Positions 33,871 through 46,588 are shown, numbered from the stretch's first letter. The stretch: DNA of 64,000 nt from Delphinus delphis (GCF_949987515.2 NC_082689.1:69934267-69998266), one strand, 5' to 3'. Notes: generated by a model not told the origin, from the letters alone. A program made the numbers and translations.

Positions 33871-35069
33871 TTCTCACCCTTACTGAAGAGATTTTAAATT
33901 CTTAGGGAATTTCTTTTTGTGGAAAAAAATCTAATTTTCCTTTACTTGTTATGTAAACAAGAAGTATATGCATGCCTCAACTTATTACCTCTCCAATTAT
34001 CAGCCTTTAAGCCTAATTATCACTGTCTCTGTTAAATGGTCTTGAATGTATCATTTCTATTCCTAAGTTGAAAATAATCACTATCACACTTATTACAGAG
34101 ATAATCTTGTAGCTAAATAATCCTTAACTTGTCCTTTTTCTATACCAAGTTATGCAGAATTACACTAAAGTAATCATTATTCACAGTGTCTCACATGTGA
34201 ATTTTACTATACATTTTCAAATTATGAAAAACAAGAAAAATATCTCAGTGTTTATTACTGAGTTTACACTGTCAAAAAAAAAAAAAAAAAGATGACAAAT
34301 GCCATACAGGAAAAAGGGAAGAAAAACTATCAAAACTCTTTCTCACAGCAATTTCTCAGCTTCATCACAAGCAACCAGACTATTAGTGAAGACAGTATTC
34401 AGATATATCTTATACATGATTTTCAGATACATTATATACATGGTCTTACATTAACTAAGAACGTGAACTTGTATCCTAATTTTACTATAATTTTCAGAGT
34501 TCCACAATTCATATCTTTCCATATTACTCACTTGGAAACAGGTTTTTTTTCTAATGGAGAGAAACCCTTATCTGAAACTGTAATTTGGGCAATACATAAA
34601 ATCATTTTTGTTGAATTGAATTTTTATTAGTCATTTCAACAAAAAGATTTATGAAACATCTATTTTGTAATATATGTTGGCGAAAAGATAAATATTATCC
34701 CTGCCTCTCTAGAAAAGGAAACATGATTATTTCAAAGTACTATAGTGATAGGAGAATGAGATGTCCAGAATATTAAAGTAGTATCAACTAGGGATACACT
34801 GCCCAACTGAGGATTAAGGGGGAAGATAAGACATAAACTAAAGGATGAATACTGTTTAACCAAGCAAACCAACGTGAAATCACAAGCCCTTCCATTCCGG
34901 AAGTTTTTCAAAATTCAGAGCAGTATAAAGATAAAAACGACAGACATTCATAATCCTACCGCCCAGAGAGAATCACTGTTAACATTTCAGCATGTTTTAT
35001 TTATAGATTCCTTTTTAAAATTAGGGGGTGGGATGGCAATTACTTTTTTTTTCCTAACTGGTAAATACT
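33871..35069. other. AT-rich sequence, no gene recognised
   Basis: No recognised repeat apart from a 17-base A run at about 34274-34290. A 112-codon frame (34292-34630) shows no domain. Confidence 0.4.
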
Positions 35070-36573
35070 TTTTTTTTAATGTTTTTAATTTTTTTTAATT
35101 ATATACAATTTTTAAAGGTTACTTTCTATTTACAGTTATTAAAAAATATTGGCTATATTCCCCGTGTTGTACAACACATCCTTGAGCCTATCTTACACCC
35201 CATAGTTTGTACCTCCCACTCCCTGACCCCTATATTGCCCTTCACCCCTCCCAACTGGTAACCACTAGTTCGTTCTCTATATCTGTGAGTCTGCTTCTTT
35301 TTTGTTATATTCACTATTTGTTGTATTTTTTAGATTCCACATATAAGTGATATCATACAGTATTTGTCCTTCTCTGTCTGATTTGTTTCACTTAGCATAA
35401 TACCCTCCAAGTCCATCTATGTTGTTGTAAATGGCAGAATTTCATTCTTTTTTATGGCTGAGTAGTATTCCATTGTGTGTGGGTGTGTGCAGACCACGTC
35501 TTCTTTATTCACTCATCTGTTGATGGACACTTAGGGTGCTTCCATATCTTGGCTATTGTAAATAAAGCTGCTATGAACATTGGGGTGCATATATCTTTTC
35601 AAATTAGTGTTTTTGTTTTTTTCGGATATATACCCAGGAGTGGAATTGCTAGGTCATATGGTAGTCTTATTTTTAGTTTTTTGAAAAACCTCTGTACCAT
35701 TTTCCACAGTGGCTACACCAACTTACATTCTCACCAACAGTGTACAAGGTTTTCCTTTTCTCCACATCCTTGCCAACATTTGTTATTTGTGTTCTTTTTG
35801 ATGATAGCCATTCCAACAGGTGTGAGGTGAAATCTCATTGTGATTTTGATTTGCATTTCCCTGATGATTAGTGATACTGAGTATCTTTTCATGTGCCTGT
35901 TGGCCATCGGCACGTTATCTTTGAAGAAATGTCTATTCAGTTCTTCTGACCATTTTTTAATTGGGTTGTCTGTTTTATAGATGTTGAGTTGTATGAGCCG
36001 TTCATACATGTTGGATATTAATCCCTTGTCAGTCATATCATTTGCAAATACTTTCTCCCATTCAGTAGGTTGCCTTTTTGTTTTGTCAATGGTTTCCTTT
36101 GCTGTGCAAACGCTTTTAAGTTTAATTAGGTCCCATTTGTTTCTTTTTGCTTTTATTTCCTTTACTTTAGGAAACAGATCCAAAAAAATATTGCTGCAAT
36201 TTATGTCAAAGAGTGTTCTACCTATGTTCTCCTCTGGGAATTTTTATGGTATCCAGTCTTATATTTAGGTCGTTAATTCATTTTGAGTTTATTTTTGTAT
36301 ATGGTATTAGAAAATGTTCTAATTTTATTCTTTTATGCATAGCTATCCCATTTTCCCAGCACCACTTATTGAAGATACTGTCTTTTCTCCATTGTATATT
36401 CTTGTCTCCTTTGTCATACATTAATTACCATAAGTGTATGGGTTTATTTCCAGGCTCTCTATCCTGTTCCATTGAGCTATGTGTCTGTTTTGTGCCAGTA
36501 CCATACTGTTCTGATTACTGTAGATTTGTAGTATAGTCTGAAGTCAGGGAGCATGATTCCTCCAGCTCTGTTT
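35070..36573 (-). mobile_element. LINE-1 (older L1MA/MB type), 5'-truncated
   Basis: The 3' end is at left (about 35070; TATTGGCTATATTCCCCGTG and CCCATAGTTTGTACCTCCCA on plus, the reverse of an older L1 3' UTR unlike the younger copies). The ORF2 C terminus follows up to about 36565. Minus-strand frame 35731-36183 reads [20 protein letters not shown] and [20 protein letters not shown], clearly ORF2. It has several stops. Its 5' end coincides with the SINE at 36574. Confidence 0.85.
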
Positions 36574-36783
36574 TGTTTTTTGTTTTTTTTTTTTCTGTAT
36601 GCGGCCTCTCACTGTTGTGGCCTCTCCCGTTGCGGAGCACAGGCTCCGGACGCACAGGCTCAGCAGCCATGGCTCACGGGCCCAGCCGCTCCGCGGCATG
36701 TGGGATCTTCCCGGACTGGGGCACGAACCCGTGTTTCCTGCATCGGCAGGCGGACTCTCAACCACTGCGCCACCAGGGAAGCC
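36574..36783 (-). mobile_element. CHR SINE, medium form
   Basis: A minus-orientation copy at the 5' border of the older L1. The TSD is short, CTCTGTTT (36566-36573 and 36784-36791). The A tail appears as a TTTTGTTTTTTG-type run plus 13 T. It lacks CGCG just after the tail (TGTATGCGGCC instead of GTACGCGGGCC). Confidence 0.92.
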
Positions 36784-36791
36784 CTCTGTTT

Positions 36792-37540
36792 ATTTTTTAT
36801 TTCCATCACATTTAAAACAATGGAATTATCTATTATACATAAGGAACAGAAGTCCTTATCAGGAAAAACATAATATCCAAATAGCCTTTAAATTTGATCC
36901 TTTATTAGTATAAAAATATATCTATTCTATTCTCCCATGTTGCATCTGGAATTAGAGAAACTTTCAAAGCCTCTACTTGGGAATGGGACACAGTTCTACT
37001 TTCAAATACTACAAACCTATCTGAATTATCTGTCATTTTCTCTCTCTCCTCCAACCCCAAACAAAGGCTAAACTATTGGAGAAAGAATACATGGCCCTCT
37101 CTCATTGATATACACTGGCAACTAAAGCTCTTGTACCTCTCCAATTCCTCCCCTCCTCCACTCCAGAGAATCTTCTGCTATGGACAGCCTAGCTCTTTAT
37201 CTTTTCTAACAATGCTGTTATTTGGAAATTGTGTCCACCTGGGTTTAGGCTTCTGAAACTTAATATTGACTTTTCTATTGCATCATTCATTCCTGAGACA
37301 TTAAATGCCAGTGACTAAATTAAAAATATATAAGGCAGTTAAGTAAATGTAGGGGAAAAAAACTTGACTAAGATAAAGAAAGATTATCTTGCTTCAATAT
37401 TAATAAAACAAGGCAAAATTGAACAACTGAAAATTCTGCTTTTATTTGTGTTAAGAAAATTAACTTTAAGCATTTAAATTTAATGCCACTTCTCAGGAAC
37501 ACAATCACCTCATAAATCAAGAGAAATATATTAAAAATTG
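36792..37540. other. Unannotated stretch
   Basis: No gene or repeat family recognised. Confidence 0.4.
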
Positions 37541-37544
37541 ATTT

Positions 37545-37810
37545 ATTCATTTAATAGACATTTACTAAGTACCTACTATGGGCCAATATTGTGCTAGGAA
37601 CTGGAAATCCAAAGTCCCTGACACAAGGAGCTCACAGTCTGGAAGGGAGACAAACATTCAGACATTTCCAGTGACAGTGTGACAGATATATGAAAGAAAT
37701 AGAAAGGGCACCTAATCCAGATGAGCAGAGGTAGGGGAAATTAGGGAAGACTTCCCAAAGGAGATTATCTCTGAGATAAATTGTGAAGCATATGAAAGGG
37801 TTTGCCACAT
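37545..37810 (+). repeat. Ancient repeat, class not assigned
   Basis: ACATTTACTAAGTACCTACT, then TATTGTGCTAGGAACTGGAA, then AAGGAGCTCACAGTCTGGAA, then GGAAGACTTCCCAAAGGAGA. The order is that of a widespread mammalian family also seen at 40575, 42830 and 46820. I could not name its class with certainty. Confidence 0.55.
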
Positions 37811-38379
37811 TTAAAAAAAAAAAGTTAGGATACCATTACTAGTAGACATAGCAGCATATACAAAAGCATAGGAAGCATTACTATGTTCACATGCCATACA
37901 AATAAAGTTGTAACTTGCTCAATGCAGGATTCAGGAGAAAGGGAAGGTTGGAGTTAGCTTCTAGGTTTGTTTTTATTTTTGCTTTTGTTTTTTGTTTTGG
38001 TGTTTAAAGTTGATAGTCTCTAAACCAAGATCAAATAATTAACACAGGCAAAGAAACCAAATACTCGACTTGATTTATTGAAAATCTTATTTTAAATTGG
38101 ACATTAAACTATGATCAGAAGCATGTTTTTTTCAAATAAAATTGATAATAGAGTTAATAGAAGAATGAATACAATTCACATGACCTTGAAATTCTACCTA
38201 GAAAATACAGATGCTATAACCTCAGATGCTCACAAATTAAGAAGTTTTCCATTTACTACATCATCAATGTTAGAGACTAAATAAACTCAGTAGAAATAAC
38301 TTCATATAAGAATGAAATATTTAACTCAGTTAACAATTCTCAAGAAAGAACATATCTTATAGGCAAGTATTTCTTAAAG
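37811..38379. other. Unannotated AT-rich stretch
   Basis: No gene or repeat family recognised. T-rich low-complexity sequence at about 37970-38002. Confidence 0.4.
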
Positions 38380-38530
38380 CTATCCACGGGCAATTTACAT
38401 CAGAATAACTTTGGGTGCTTCTGAAAATATTTGATTCCTAGGTCCCATCTCCAAAGATTCTGGCCCAGTAAATTGGGTTGAGGACACGGAATCTGTATTT
38501 TTAACAAGAGACTGATACAGGTGATCTGTG
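38380..38530 (+). mobile_element. MER5-type hAT MITE relic
   Basis: ACATCAGAATAACTTTGGGT, then CCTAGGTCCCATCTCCAAAG, then CACGGAATCTGTATTTTTAA follow the MER5 order. The outer ends are worn. Confidence 0.6.
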
Positions 38531-38689
38531 CATCACCTATTTCAAAATTGATTTCCATACTTTATGTTATTCTAACTATAGTCCTTATCTTTCCTAAAAG
38601 AAAAACATCTTAACATTTTTATGTTATTGATTTTTAATATTTAATAATATTTAATGGCTTAAATATCTATATTTAACAAAAACCTACCA

Positions 38690-38905
38690 TTTATTTAGTG
38701 TTTACTACGTATCAGATACTATGCCAAGTATTTTATATAATTATTTAATTTACTCCTCATATCAACTCTGAGATATGTGCATTTAACCTCTATTTACATA
38801 TGAGAATGCTGCAGCAAAGTGAAGTTAAATAACACTGAAATTTACACAGCTATTAAGCAGCAGAGTCAGAATTCTAACCCAGGCTATCTGCCTCCAAAGC
38901 ATTTT
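38690..38905 (-). repeat. MIR SINE relic
   Basis: Reverse MIR parts: TAGTGTTTACTACGTATCAG, then TATTTACATATGAGAATGCT, then TCAGAATTCTAACCCAGGCT near the tRNA-like end. Confidence 0.75.
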
Positions 38906-39419
38906 CTTTTTGCATCATGCTATAACCCATCTCTAATTTGTCCAGGTTGCCAAATGAAATGTTTGTCTCAATTTTAATTACCACAAAAAAGAATAAGAGC
39001 ACCAGATCCAAATTCAAAATTGGTACTATAGACAGAAAATTTTAAGAGTAAACTTGATCAAGCCAAAAATGAAGTATTTGTGTCACCAACGATACATGCA
39101 AATTCTGCTTCACATTTAGGGTTCTTTAAGTTCATTCAGAAAAGACTGAGTAGGTAGCATGTGATTCTATGTCTGACAGAAAATAACTGGGGCAATAGCA
39201 AATGTGTCAGGGTGAGAATTCCTGCAGTGGCAATGCCCTAAGCCAGGTGGTTTAAGTCTTTCTCTGGCCAAGTAACAGCTAGCATGCTTTCTCCATGCTC
39301 TCTCTTCAACAGACCTGATAACTCACAAATCTCCAATAAATTCTGTTTTAGTGTTAAAGACAGGAAAATATTTATCCAGTTTCTATTTTCTAAGGATAAA
39401 AAAGTTCATTCGTGTTTTT
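38906..39419. other. Unannotated stretch
   Basis: No gene or repeat family recognised. Confidence 0.4.
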
Positions 39420-39560
39420 TTTAAATATATTTATTAAATGCCTCGAGTGCTAGAGACTTGACTAGAGCAAGATCTCTATCCTTAAACATCTCACAGTCTA
39501 GAGGAGGTACAGACATGAGAATAATTGCAATACAGCATGACAGATCTTACAATGTAGACT
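39420..39560 (+). repeat. Possible ancient repeat piece (unassigned family)
   Basis: TTTATTAAATGCCTCGAGTG, then AACATCTCACAGTCTAGAGG resemble the start of the family at 37545. Confidence 0.4.
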
Positions 39561-39634
39561 CAGTGGGAACACAGTGGAGGAGAAAGCATTATTACTGCAC
39601 TTTTTTGATCAAAAAATGATGGGTAATATCTTCA

Positions 39635-39850
39635 TAGGTCTTACTATGTTGCAGATACTCACTGAGGGCTTTCCCGTATTAACTTATTTAACCTTCACAT
39701 TAGCCCTATGACGTAGATACCTTCCCCATTTTACAGATAAGGATACTGAATTTTCCCAAATCACAAAGCTAGTAAATGGCAGGGCTGAGATTTAAGTCCA
39801 GGCGGGTTGGCTTCCCTGTGCTTCTTGACCACTACATTATACTGTGTCTT
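39635..39850 (-). repeat. MIR SINE relic
   Basis: Reverse MIR parts: TTACTATGTTGCAGATACTC, then CCCCATTTTACAGATAAGGA, then CACAAAGCTAGTAAATGGCA. Among the better preserved MIRs here. Confidence 0.8.
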
Positions 39851-39854
39851 ACAA

Positions 39855-39975
39855 TGGGCAAGGCATGGAATTGTAAATCTCTGTCCCTTAGCAGTTATGG
39901 AACCATGGACAGATTACTCACACTGGTACTTCCTTTAATTTCTTTATTAGTTAAATAAGAGGCTGGACTAAATGT
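39855..39975 (+). repeat. MIR-like relic
   Basis: Parts ATGGAACCATGGACAGATTA, then AAATAAGAGGCTGGACTAAA fit a MIR in plus orientation. Weak. Confidence 0.4.
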
Positions 39976-40302
39976 GTTGTATTCTGCACCAGCGTAATAC
40001 TAAAATAGGTAGTATTGAGGACTCTGACTCAAATTCAAGCCCAGCAACTAATTGGTTGAAAAAGCTTTAAGCAAGTCAGTCAACACTCCAAGCCTAAGTA
40101 TCCAAACCATTCTGAATGCTATCACTAAAAATGTCTGGGTTTCTAAATATGCCATATACTCATAAATTTCCAAAGAACATCTAAAAGGAAACTCTTCCAA
40201 CTCCATATCTCACTGTTAACCAGGCCAGTCAGATAGCTGTCTCTCCTACTTCCCTCAACTACTCAGTCTTTGAAGAGTATTCCCTCATTGGCAAAACCAA
40301 AT
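39976..40302. other. Unannotated stretch
   Basis: No gene or repeat family recognised. Confidence 0.4.
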
Positions 40303-40317
40303 AAAAACCGACTAATG

Positions 40318-40556
40318 GGGCTTCCCTGGTGGCACAGTGGTTGAGAGTCCACCTGCCGATGCAGGGGACACGGGTTCGTGCCCCGGTCCGGGAAGATCCC
40401 GCATGCCGGTCCGGGAAGATCCCGCATGCCGCGCAGCGGCTGGGCCCGTGAGCCATGGTTGCTGAGCCTGCGCGTCTGGAGCCTGTGCTCCGTAATGGGA
40501 GGGGCCACAACAGTGAGAGGCCCGCATACTGCCAAAAAAAAAAAAAAAAAAAAAAA
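40318..40556 (+). mobile_element. CHR SINE with internal 23-base duplication
   Basis: A plus-orientation medium form starting GGGCTTCCCTGGTGGCACAG, with an A tail of about 28 bases and a perfect 15-base TSD, AAAAACCGACTAATG (40303-40317 and 40557-40571). A 23-base unit just after the B-box region (CCGGTCCGGGAAGATCCCGC plus ATG) is present twice in tandem (40383-40405 and 40406-40428); the other SINEs in the window have it once. The exact TSD and long tail suggest a recent insertion. Confidence 0.96.
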
Positions 40557-40574
40557 AAAAACCGACTAATGTTC

Positions 40575-41410
40575 ATTTATGTATTCGTCCATTCATTTAT
40601 TCATTGATTCATGGTTTATAAATCAGTAGGTACATTATATGCTATAAAAAATTATAAATTACATTATGTGCTAAATAAATAAAACTGTATAAAGATATAA
40701 AGAATATAAAGAAAAATAAGGCATAAAGCAAACCCTCAGAGAGCTAACAGTGTACTTGGAAGTGGGAAAGATAAACGTTCACATAACATTTCATGTGATA
40801 ACTTATGTAATAAATTATGGAATGGGTTCTAGGGGAGAAGAGAGTAAAAGTATTCCAGACAAGAGGAATACCATGGTGTTCCAGAACTCAAGGAAGTTCT
40901 GTATGGCTAAAACGTGGGACATATGAAGGAAGTAGCAGGAAAGAAGGAAGAAAGTGAAGACACGGACCAGATTATAAAAGGCCTTTGTTGCCATTCTCAA
41001 AAGATTGGCCTTTATCCTACAGATGATAGGAAGCTCTTTAAGGATCTTAGGCAGAAAAGGATCTTAGGCAGAAAAATGATATGACAAGACAAGCAGTTAA
41101 AAAAATCTGTAACATGGAAGATGCTGGGGCAAGACTGGCGGCAGAGAGCCTAGTTATCTTAGCTGATAAGAGATGATAAGAGCCTGAATTATGATAGCTG
41201 CAGTAATGATGGATAAAAGGAAACAGTTCCAAGAGATATATAAGAGAAAAAATACATTGACTTACTAATTATTCTGAGGCAGAGAATGAAGAAGATAAAT
41301 ATGTGTAGGACTCTGGCTTGATGGATAGTGGCAACATTCAACAATATATGGAAAACAGTAAAAAGAAGCAGACTGAGAGAACACCTAAAGAATTTTATTT
41401 TGAAAATAAT
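40575..41410 (+). repeat. Ancient repeat, class not assigned
   Basis: Order of parts: CATTCATTTATTCATTGATT, then CCCTCAGAGAGCTAACAGTG, then AGTATTCCAGACAAGAGGAA, then ATTATAAAAGGCCTTTGTTG, then GATAGCTGCAGTAATGATGG. It is collinear with the copy at 42830-43680 and non-coding. It holds a 17-base perfect duplication at 41041-41074. Confidence 0.5.
41041..41074. repeat. 17-base tandem duplication
   Basis: AGGATCTTAGGCAGAAA occurs twice in direct succession without change, so it is a young event in old sequence. Confidence 0.95.
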
Positions 41411-41414
41411 AACA

Positions 41415-41600
41415 GTGGTTAAGAACGTAACTTTGTACTCAGAAGTGTCATTTAATATGTGTGGCCTTGGGCAAATTTCTTAAATTCCCTAAAGTCTCAG
41501 TTTCCCCATCCATAAAACTAAGATAATAAAAGAACCAACTCAAAATTTGAATTGTTCCAAGGTTTAAATCAGCTAACACATATAAAAGAGTTGGCAATAT
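41415..41600 (+). repeat. MIR SINE relic
   Basis: Plus-orientation MIR parts: GGTTAAGAACGTAACTTTGT, then GTGGCCTTGGGCAAATTTCT, then CTCAGTTTCCCCATCCATAA. Confidence 0.8.
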
Positions 41601-42829
41601 AGGCTTGGGACCAGGCGAAAAGTCTGATTAAGGATTGTGTTTCTTTAAAAGGTTATGTAGAGTTAGAAGAACACAATCAATAGCTCTCTAAAGAAATATC
41701 AATATTTCAAAGTCTTCCAGACTTTTCACTGATCCACTTATTACCCTATATGTGCTTCAACTATTACTGAGTCCCAGTTTATAACTCTAGAAACCTTTTT
41801 TCCAATACATCAAACCATTTCCCAACTCTTTTGAAGTATCCTTATATTCAATACATTCTTGAAACTGTTTTTATTTGTATAAATCTGTGTTGATGTTTTG
41901 TCTATTTCAGTTCCCCTAGAAAACTGTAATACCCTAAAAGACCCTATAGGGGTCTACATATAAACTAAAATGTTTCTTCACTGACATCCAAATACCACCC
42001 ACACATAATGGAAAAGTTATTGATGATTTCTATGTTCATGTATAATCATGACTCCTGTTTAGGAGCTATTAGGACCCATGAGCAGTATTAGTCCCAGGAA
42101 AACCTGACCCAAAATGGGTTTTGAAAAAGACCATGTCCCATGGCTTCTGTCTGGTGGCACTGCTTGCCACAATCTCTGTCAGAGTCCTCCTACATGACAA
42201 TCTAACCGTCTACTGTTGAGCTTTAAGGTTCTCATTTATTTAAATTGTCAAAATGTTCTTCTCTTATTAATATTTCCTTTCCACTTTACAGAGAATAAGA
42301 GGATGCCAGAGCTTCCTCAGGAAACACAATGATGCTTTTCAGGCCTGAGGCAAGGGCAATCACAAAGACAGGGATGCTTGTCCTCAAAAGAATCATAATG
42401 ATGATGCAATATTCAACAAATGAGAAATGAAGATGATGAGAAAAGACTGACGAGCAGCTAGGTTAACAAGTGAGTAGTTATCATACCCCAAGATGTCACC
42501 GCTCTAACTCTACTTTGATGCCTGCTGAAACATTTGTAAGATAAGGAGCTTGATCTGCACTGTGCCATTCCAAAACAATTCTCACATTAATAAAAAGATC
42601 TAAAAATGAAACTTGTGCTATTCAAATCCAAGTAAATTAAAATCACACAAAGCAAAGAGTACTTGTGAGATTAACACGGTGTTTTAATGTATAGTTCTTA
42701 TTTTATAATTACAGTTGAACACAAAAGCAAACTATTCTGTCTGTAAAAACTATGTCTATAGAAAAAAAAAAAAAACTGATTCAGACTCTTTCTGACCTAA
42801 TGGAAAATTATCCTAGTTATAACAAAATT
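41601..42829. other. Unannotated stretch
   Basis: No gene or repeat family recognised in 1.2 kb. Confidence 0.4.
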
Positions 42830-43680
42830 TATTCCTTTTCAACAAATAATTATTTGAGTACTTTTATGTGCCAGATACTGAATAATCGCTGTCCTAGGAA
42901 CTGGGGATATAGCAGGCAGATAAAAAATTCAGAAATACTGATTGGTGTAAAGGGATTGAGAAGACAAAGAGTAAACAGGTATATGAGTAAACATACAGTA
43001 TGTGAGATGATGATAAGTGCGATGAAGAAATAGAAAGCAGGAAAGGAGAATAAGGCATATCTGGATTTCCAATGTTAATTAGGTAGCCAGAGAAGACCTC
43101 ATGAAGAAGGTGACATGTGAATAAAGACCTGAAGGAAGTGAGGTAGTGGACCATGAAGGTATTTGGGTGAATCAGTTTTCCAGACAAAGAGAACAAGTGC
43201 AAAGAATAGACAGGTAAGCAAAGGAGGAAGTGTAGGAACCGGTAAGAAGCTATTGTAAGAAGCTATTGTAAGAAGCTATTGTAATAAGCCAAGCAAGAGA
43301 TGATAATGGCTGAACTAGATGAGAAGTGGTGGAATTCTGGATGTGTTGTGAATGTAGAGCCAACAGAATTTGCTGAAGGATGGAATGTGGGATGTAAGAG
43401 AAAAAGAGAAGTTGAGGATGATGCCAAGGTTTTTAGCCTGAGCAACTGGAAGGACAGCATTTCCATTACTACTCAAGACAGATGAAAAATGAGAATCCCA
43501 CTGGTATTTAACAAGGAGGTTACTGAAGACCTTCACAAGAGCAGTTCGTAGAGTGGTGGGAGGCGATTTAAGAAACTGTAGCAGGAAAGAAATTGAAGCA
43601 TAGACAATTATACTCCCGGAGACTGGGAAAGAAAGCAGAGAATTAGAGCAGAAGCTGCAGGGAGAAGTAGGCTGAAAAAA
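42830..43680 (+). repeat. Ancient repeat, class not assigned
   Basis: The longest copy of the family in this window: TGAGTACTTTTATGTGCCAG, then GCTGTCCTAGGAACTGGGGA, then GAAGACCTCATGAAGAAGGT, then CAAGAGATGATAATGGCTGA, then GATGATGCCAAGGTTTTTAG followed by CCTGAGCAACTGGAAGGAC. Non-coding. Frames on both strands crossing it are not genes. Confidence 0.55.
43244..43282. repeat. 13-base unit, three tandem copies
   Basis: AAGAAGCTATTGT is repeated three times without change, inside the ancient repeat. Confidence 0.95.
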
Positions 43681-44329
43681 AGAAATCAGTTATTGTTTAC
43701 CTTGCAGACTAGACTGGTAAAGTGAAAATAAATACCTAATCTTGTCTTTTCAAATTATTTCACCATATCTCATTTGTGAAGTTTGTTTTTGTTGGTTTTG
43801 CCTCCTTCCCTATAAGCAGCAAGTTAGTAAAATACTGAAGTAATTGGACTCATTCAAGTCAAATTTCAACAGTATAACAATAATTCCTCAAACAAATTAA
43901 CTGCAAGAACATGTATAAAATAAGCAACAGATCTTTTTCATCAGAAAGGCAGGTGGAACATTCACTAGGAAAAGAGTTTAGTAGTTTGATCAGCAATAAG
44001 AATCATTTCTTTTATTAAAATCTCTGGTTACATAAGAAGTACACAAATATTTTTAAACTGTATCATGGTATCAGTTCTCTCACCATGAAATTTTAATTCC
44101 TGTGGTCTGGTAGACATAGATCTGCTGGAGACAGGAAGCAAAGAATTCCATTCAGCTGAATGAATGAATGAATCATTATGGTAAACTAAATATAATTTCC
44201 AGAGTCAGGTCAGGACATCAGGGATAACAACAATGCGACTCTCTTCATAAGGGCATGAAGTTTTTTGGGTTTTGTTTTATTTTCCAAGAGTGAAAAAAGA
44301 TACTGATTTGGGGCTTCATTCAAAATATT
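43681..44329. other. Unannotated stretch
   Basis: No gene recognised. A (TGAA)4 run lies at 44157-44173. Confidence 0.4.
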
Positions 44330-44480
44330 CCACTAGAATCTGTTCCATGATAGTATGGAATAAATCTGTCTTTTTCCCTGTTGTTTTCCCAGGGTCTGTC
44401 ATTGTGCTGAATGCCTAATATGAATTCAACAAATATTTTTAGTGAATAAGTGAATGAATGAAAGCATGCAATAATTAGTT
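44330..44480 (+). repeat. L2 LINE 3' end relic
   Basis: Parts GTCATTGTGCTGAATGCCTA, then TTCAACAAATATTTTTAGTG and AATAAGTGAATGAATGAA follow the L2 3' end. Confidence 0.6.
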
Positions 44481-46129
44481 AAGTGAATAAATGAACAAAT
44501 AGCACCTTAGTCCTATGAAACATTAGACAATACATCACAGGAAGAGCCTCAACTAATACTTCTACAATAAAAACCACCACACCTAACTCTACTTGTACCA
44601 CATATATAGAACACTTTAAATACTACACATATGCTGTCTATATTGATTATCCAAACCAAACATTATTACTAACCTCACTGGTAAAGAAAAACATTAATTT
44701 GACTCTGTTTTAGAAGCACTAGGGGCTTCCAAAAGCTACTGTTCTTAAAAGTAAGACTACCTTTATTTCAAGAGAATAATCATGAAGAAATCTGTGAAGT
44801 AACCATAAATATGAATGCTGGTGTTGAAGACTCAGAGGTGTATCATTTAAACAATATAAATTGGATTAGTCTTTAAACCGATGTGCCCTTCTAGAACAAG
44901 AGAAAGATTTTCTACATACATATTAATGTCTCCCACTATTCAATACTATTCAATATTTTTATTTTTTGTCTGAGTAATAGAGACTACACCACACCAGAAG
45001 GTAGAGAATTTCCCTAAAAGAAACAGATGATTCTTTCTGTCAGTCATCCTGGGGCAGGCCTGAGACTGGACATGAAATGGAGCTTTTCTGAAATCCAGGA
45101 TTTCTATAGATTTCTCTATGGTGTGGATTGAGCTTGACCTGCCACATGATGCCACATGGGAACAAACTGATATGGGGAAAAATAGCTTGGAGAACTTCAA
45201 GACCACCTTTATTTATCAGCACATCTTTAGAATAACAATAGTTCAGAGTGTGAACAACTAGTAGAGGGCAGAAAGAACCACCAAGACATATTAGCAAAAA
45301 TAAAAATTCCTTTGGTAGTCCCAGACATTAACTGGGTAAAGGAAACTAGTAGAAAAAAAATTAACCACCCTATCTGTGGAATGGAAGCTTATAGTCATAT
45401 TTTGGATCTTCTATTGGGAATTTATTAGTTTTCCTATCTTCTGGAAAATGTCCTATTTAACCTTTTGGCTAGAGTTTTTTGGTCCAGAGATGAGCATCTG
45501 ACCCAATGTGAACCAATCAGCATCAGTATCTCTCCCCTGGGTTCTTAAACTTGATATATGGGACACATCTAGTTTCCATGTCTCTCTAGTGGAGAAAATT
45601 TGAGGCTCTAGAGCTGATGGAGACCATATCTCTCACCGTAAGAAAAATATCTGCAGGAGAATGAGTCAAAAATCACAGAAAATAACCAAGGAGAGATGTA
45701 ATGAGTGACAAATAATAATTATCCCTCAAATCTATGTATGGTCTAACACTTCTTGTGGTTTGATTACCAAAGCCAATAACCCTTTTTTTTCCCAAAGTTA
45801 GTTTAAACTGTATTTCTGTCTCTTACAATTCTAAAACCAGTGTCCCTTCACTAACCACTACCCTGTGCCGAAATTACTATGTTATGGGCATTTTGACATT
45901 TACTGGTATATTTATAAAATATATTCAAAAGAGTCGACAATGAATGGGTTAGGAGTTTGCAGAACTAGCAAATGGGCTAATCTTACATAACTCATAAAGT
46001 TTCTATTCAACATAACTTGTTAATAAAGGACTTGTGGTACAGCTCATACTTGATCCAGAAGCTTTATCTTCACTCGACAAATACTTATTTGGTGTGACAA
46101 CTGTGTAAAATAAAACACAATACCAGTGC
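44481..46129. other. Unannotated stretch
   Basis: No gene recognised. A block at about 45475-45640 (GAGATGAGCATCTGACCCAA, then GAACCAATCAGCATCAGTAT) resembles a common old mammalian transposon or LTR type, but I cannot assign it. Confidence 0.35.
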
Positions 46130-46275
46130 TCTGTGCATATGAATCACCTGGGGAATCTTGTTAAAATGAAAATTCTAATTCAGTAGGTCTGAAGTGGGGC
46201 CCTAGATTCTGCACTTCCCACAAGCTCCCAGGTGATGCCAATGCTGCTGGTCTGCAAACCCCATTTTTGAGTAGC
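46130..46275 (+). mobile_element. MER5A-type hAT MITE relic
   Basis: GAATCACCTGGGGAATCTTG, then TAATTCAGTAGGTCTGAAGT, then CCCAGGTGATGCCAATGCTG follow MER5A in plus orientation. Outer ends worn. Confidence 0.8.
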
Positions 46276-46588
46276 AAAGTACTAAACACTCTGGGAAATA
46301 AAAAAAGCATATTAATCATTCTTGAGAAACTTTTAAAGAAGAATGAAATAAATATTAAATGATACCTTAGTGTATATAAAATTTTATAACAACCAAGAAA
46401 TATGTGCAACAGACATTTGTATCCCATCTTTGAGCCGATCAAAACTTACTTAAGCAGCATTTAGTAAAGAGGAAAAGGATTGGTTAGGGGTCAGGAATGG
46501 GATGGAAACAAGCCACAGAGTAAGGTTCATGCATGGATAAAAGCCAGTCTTGTTGAATACATTACACAAATTCTATAAAGTATTTTTA

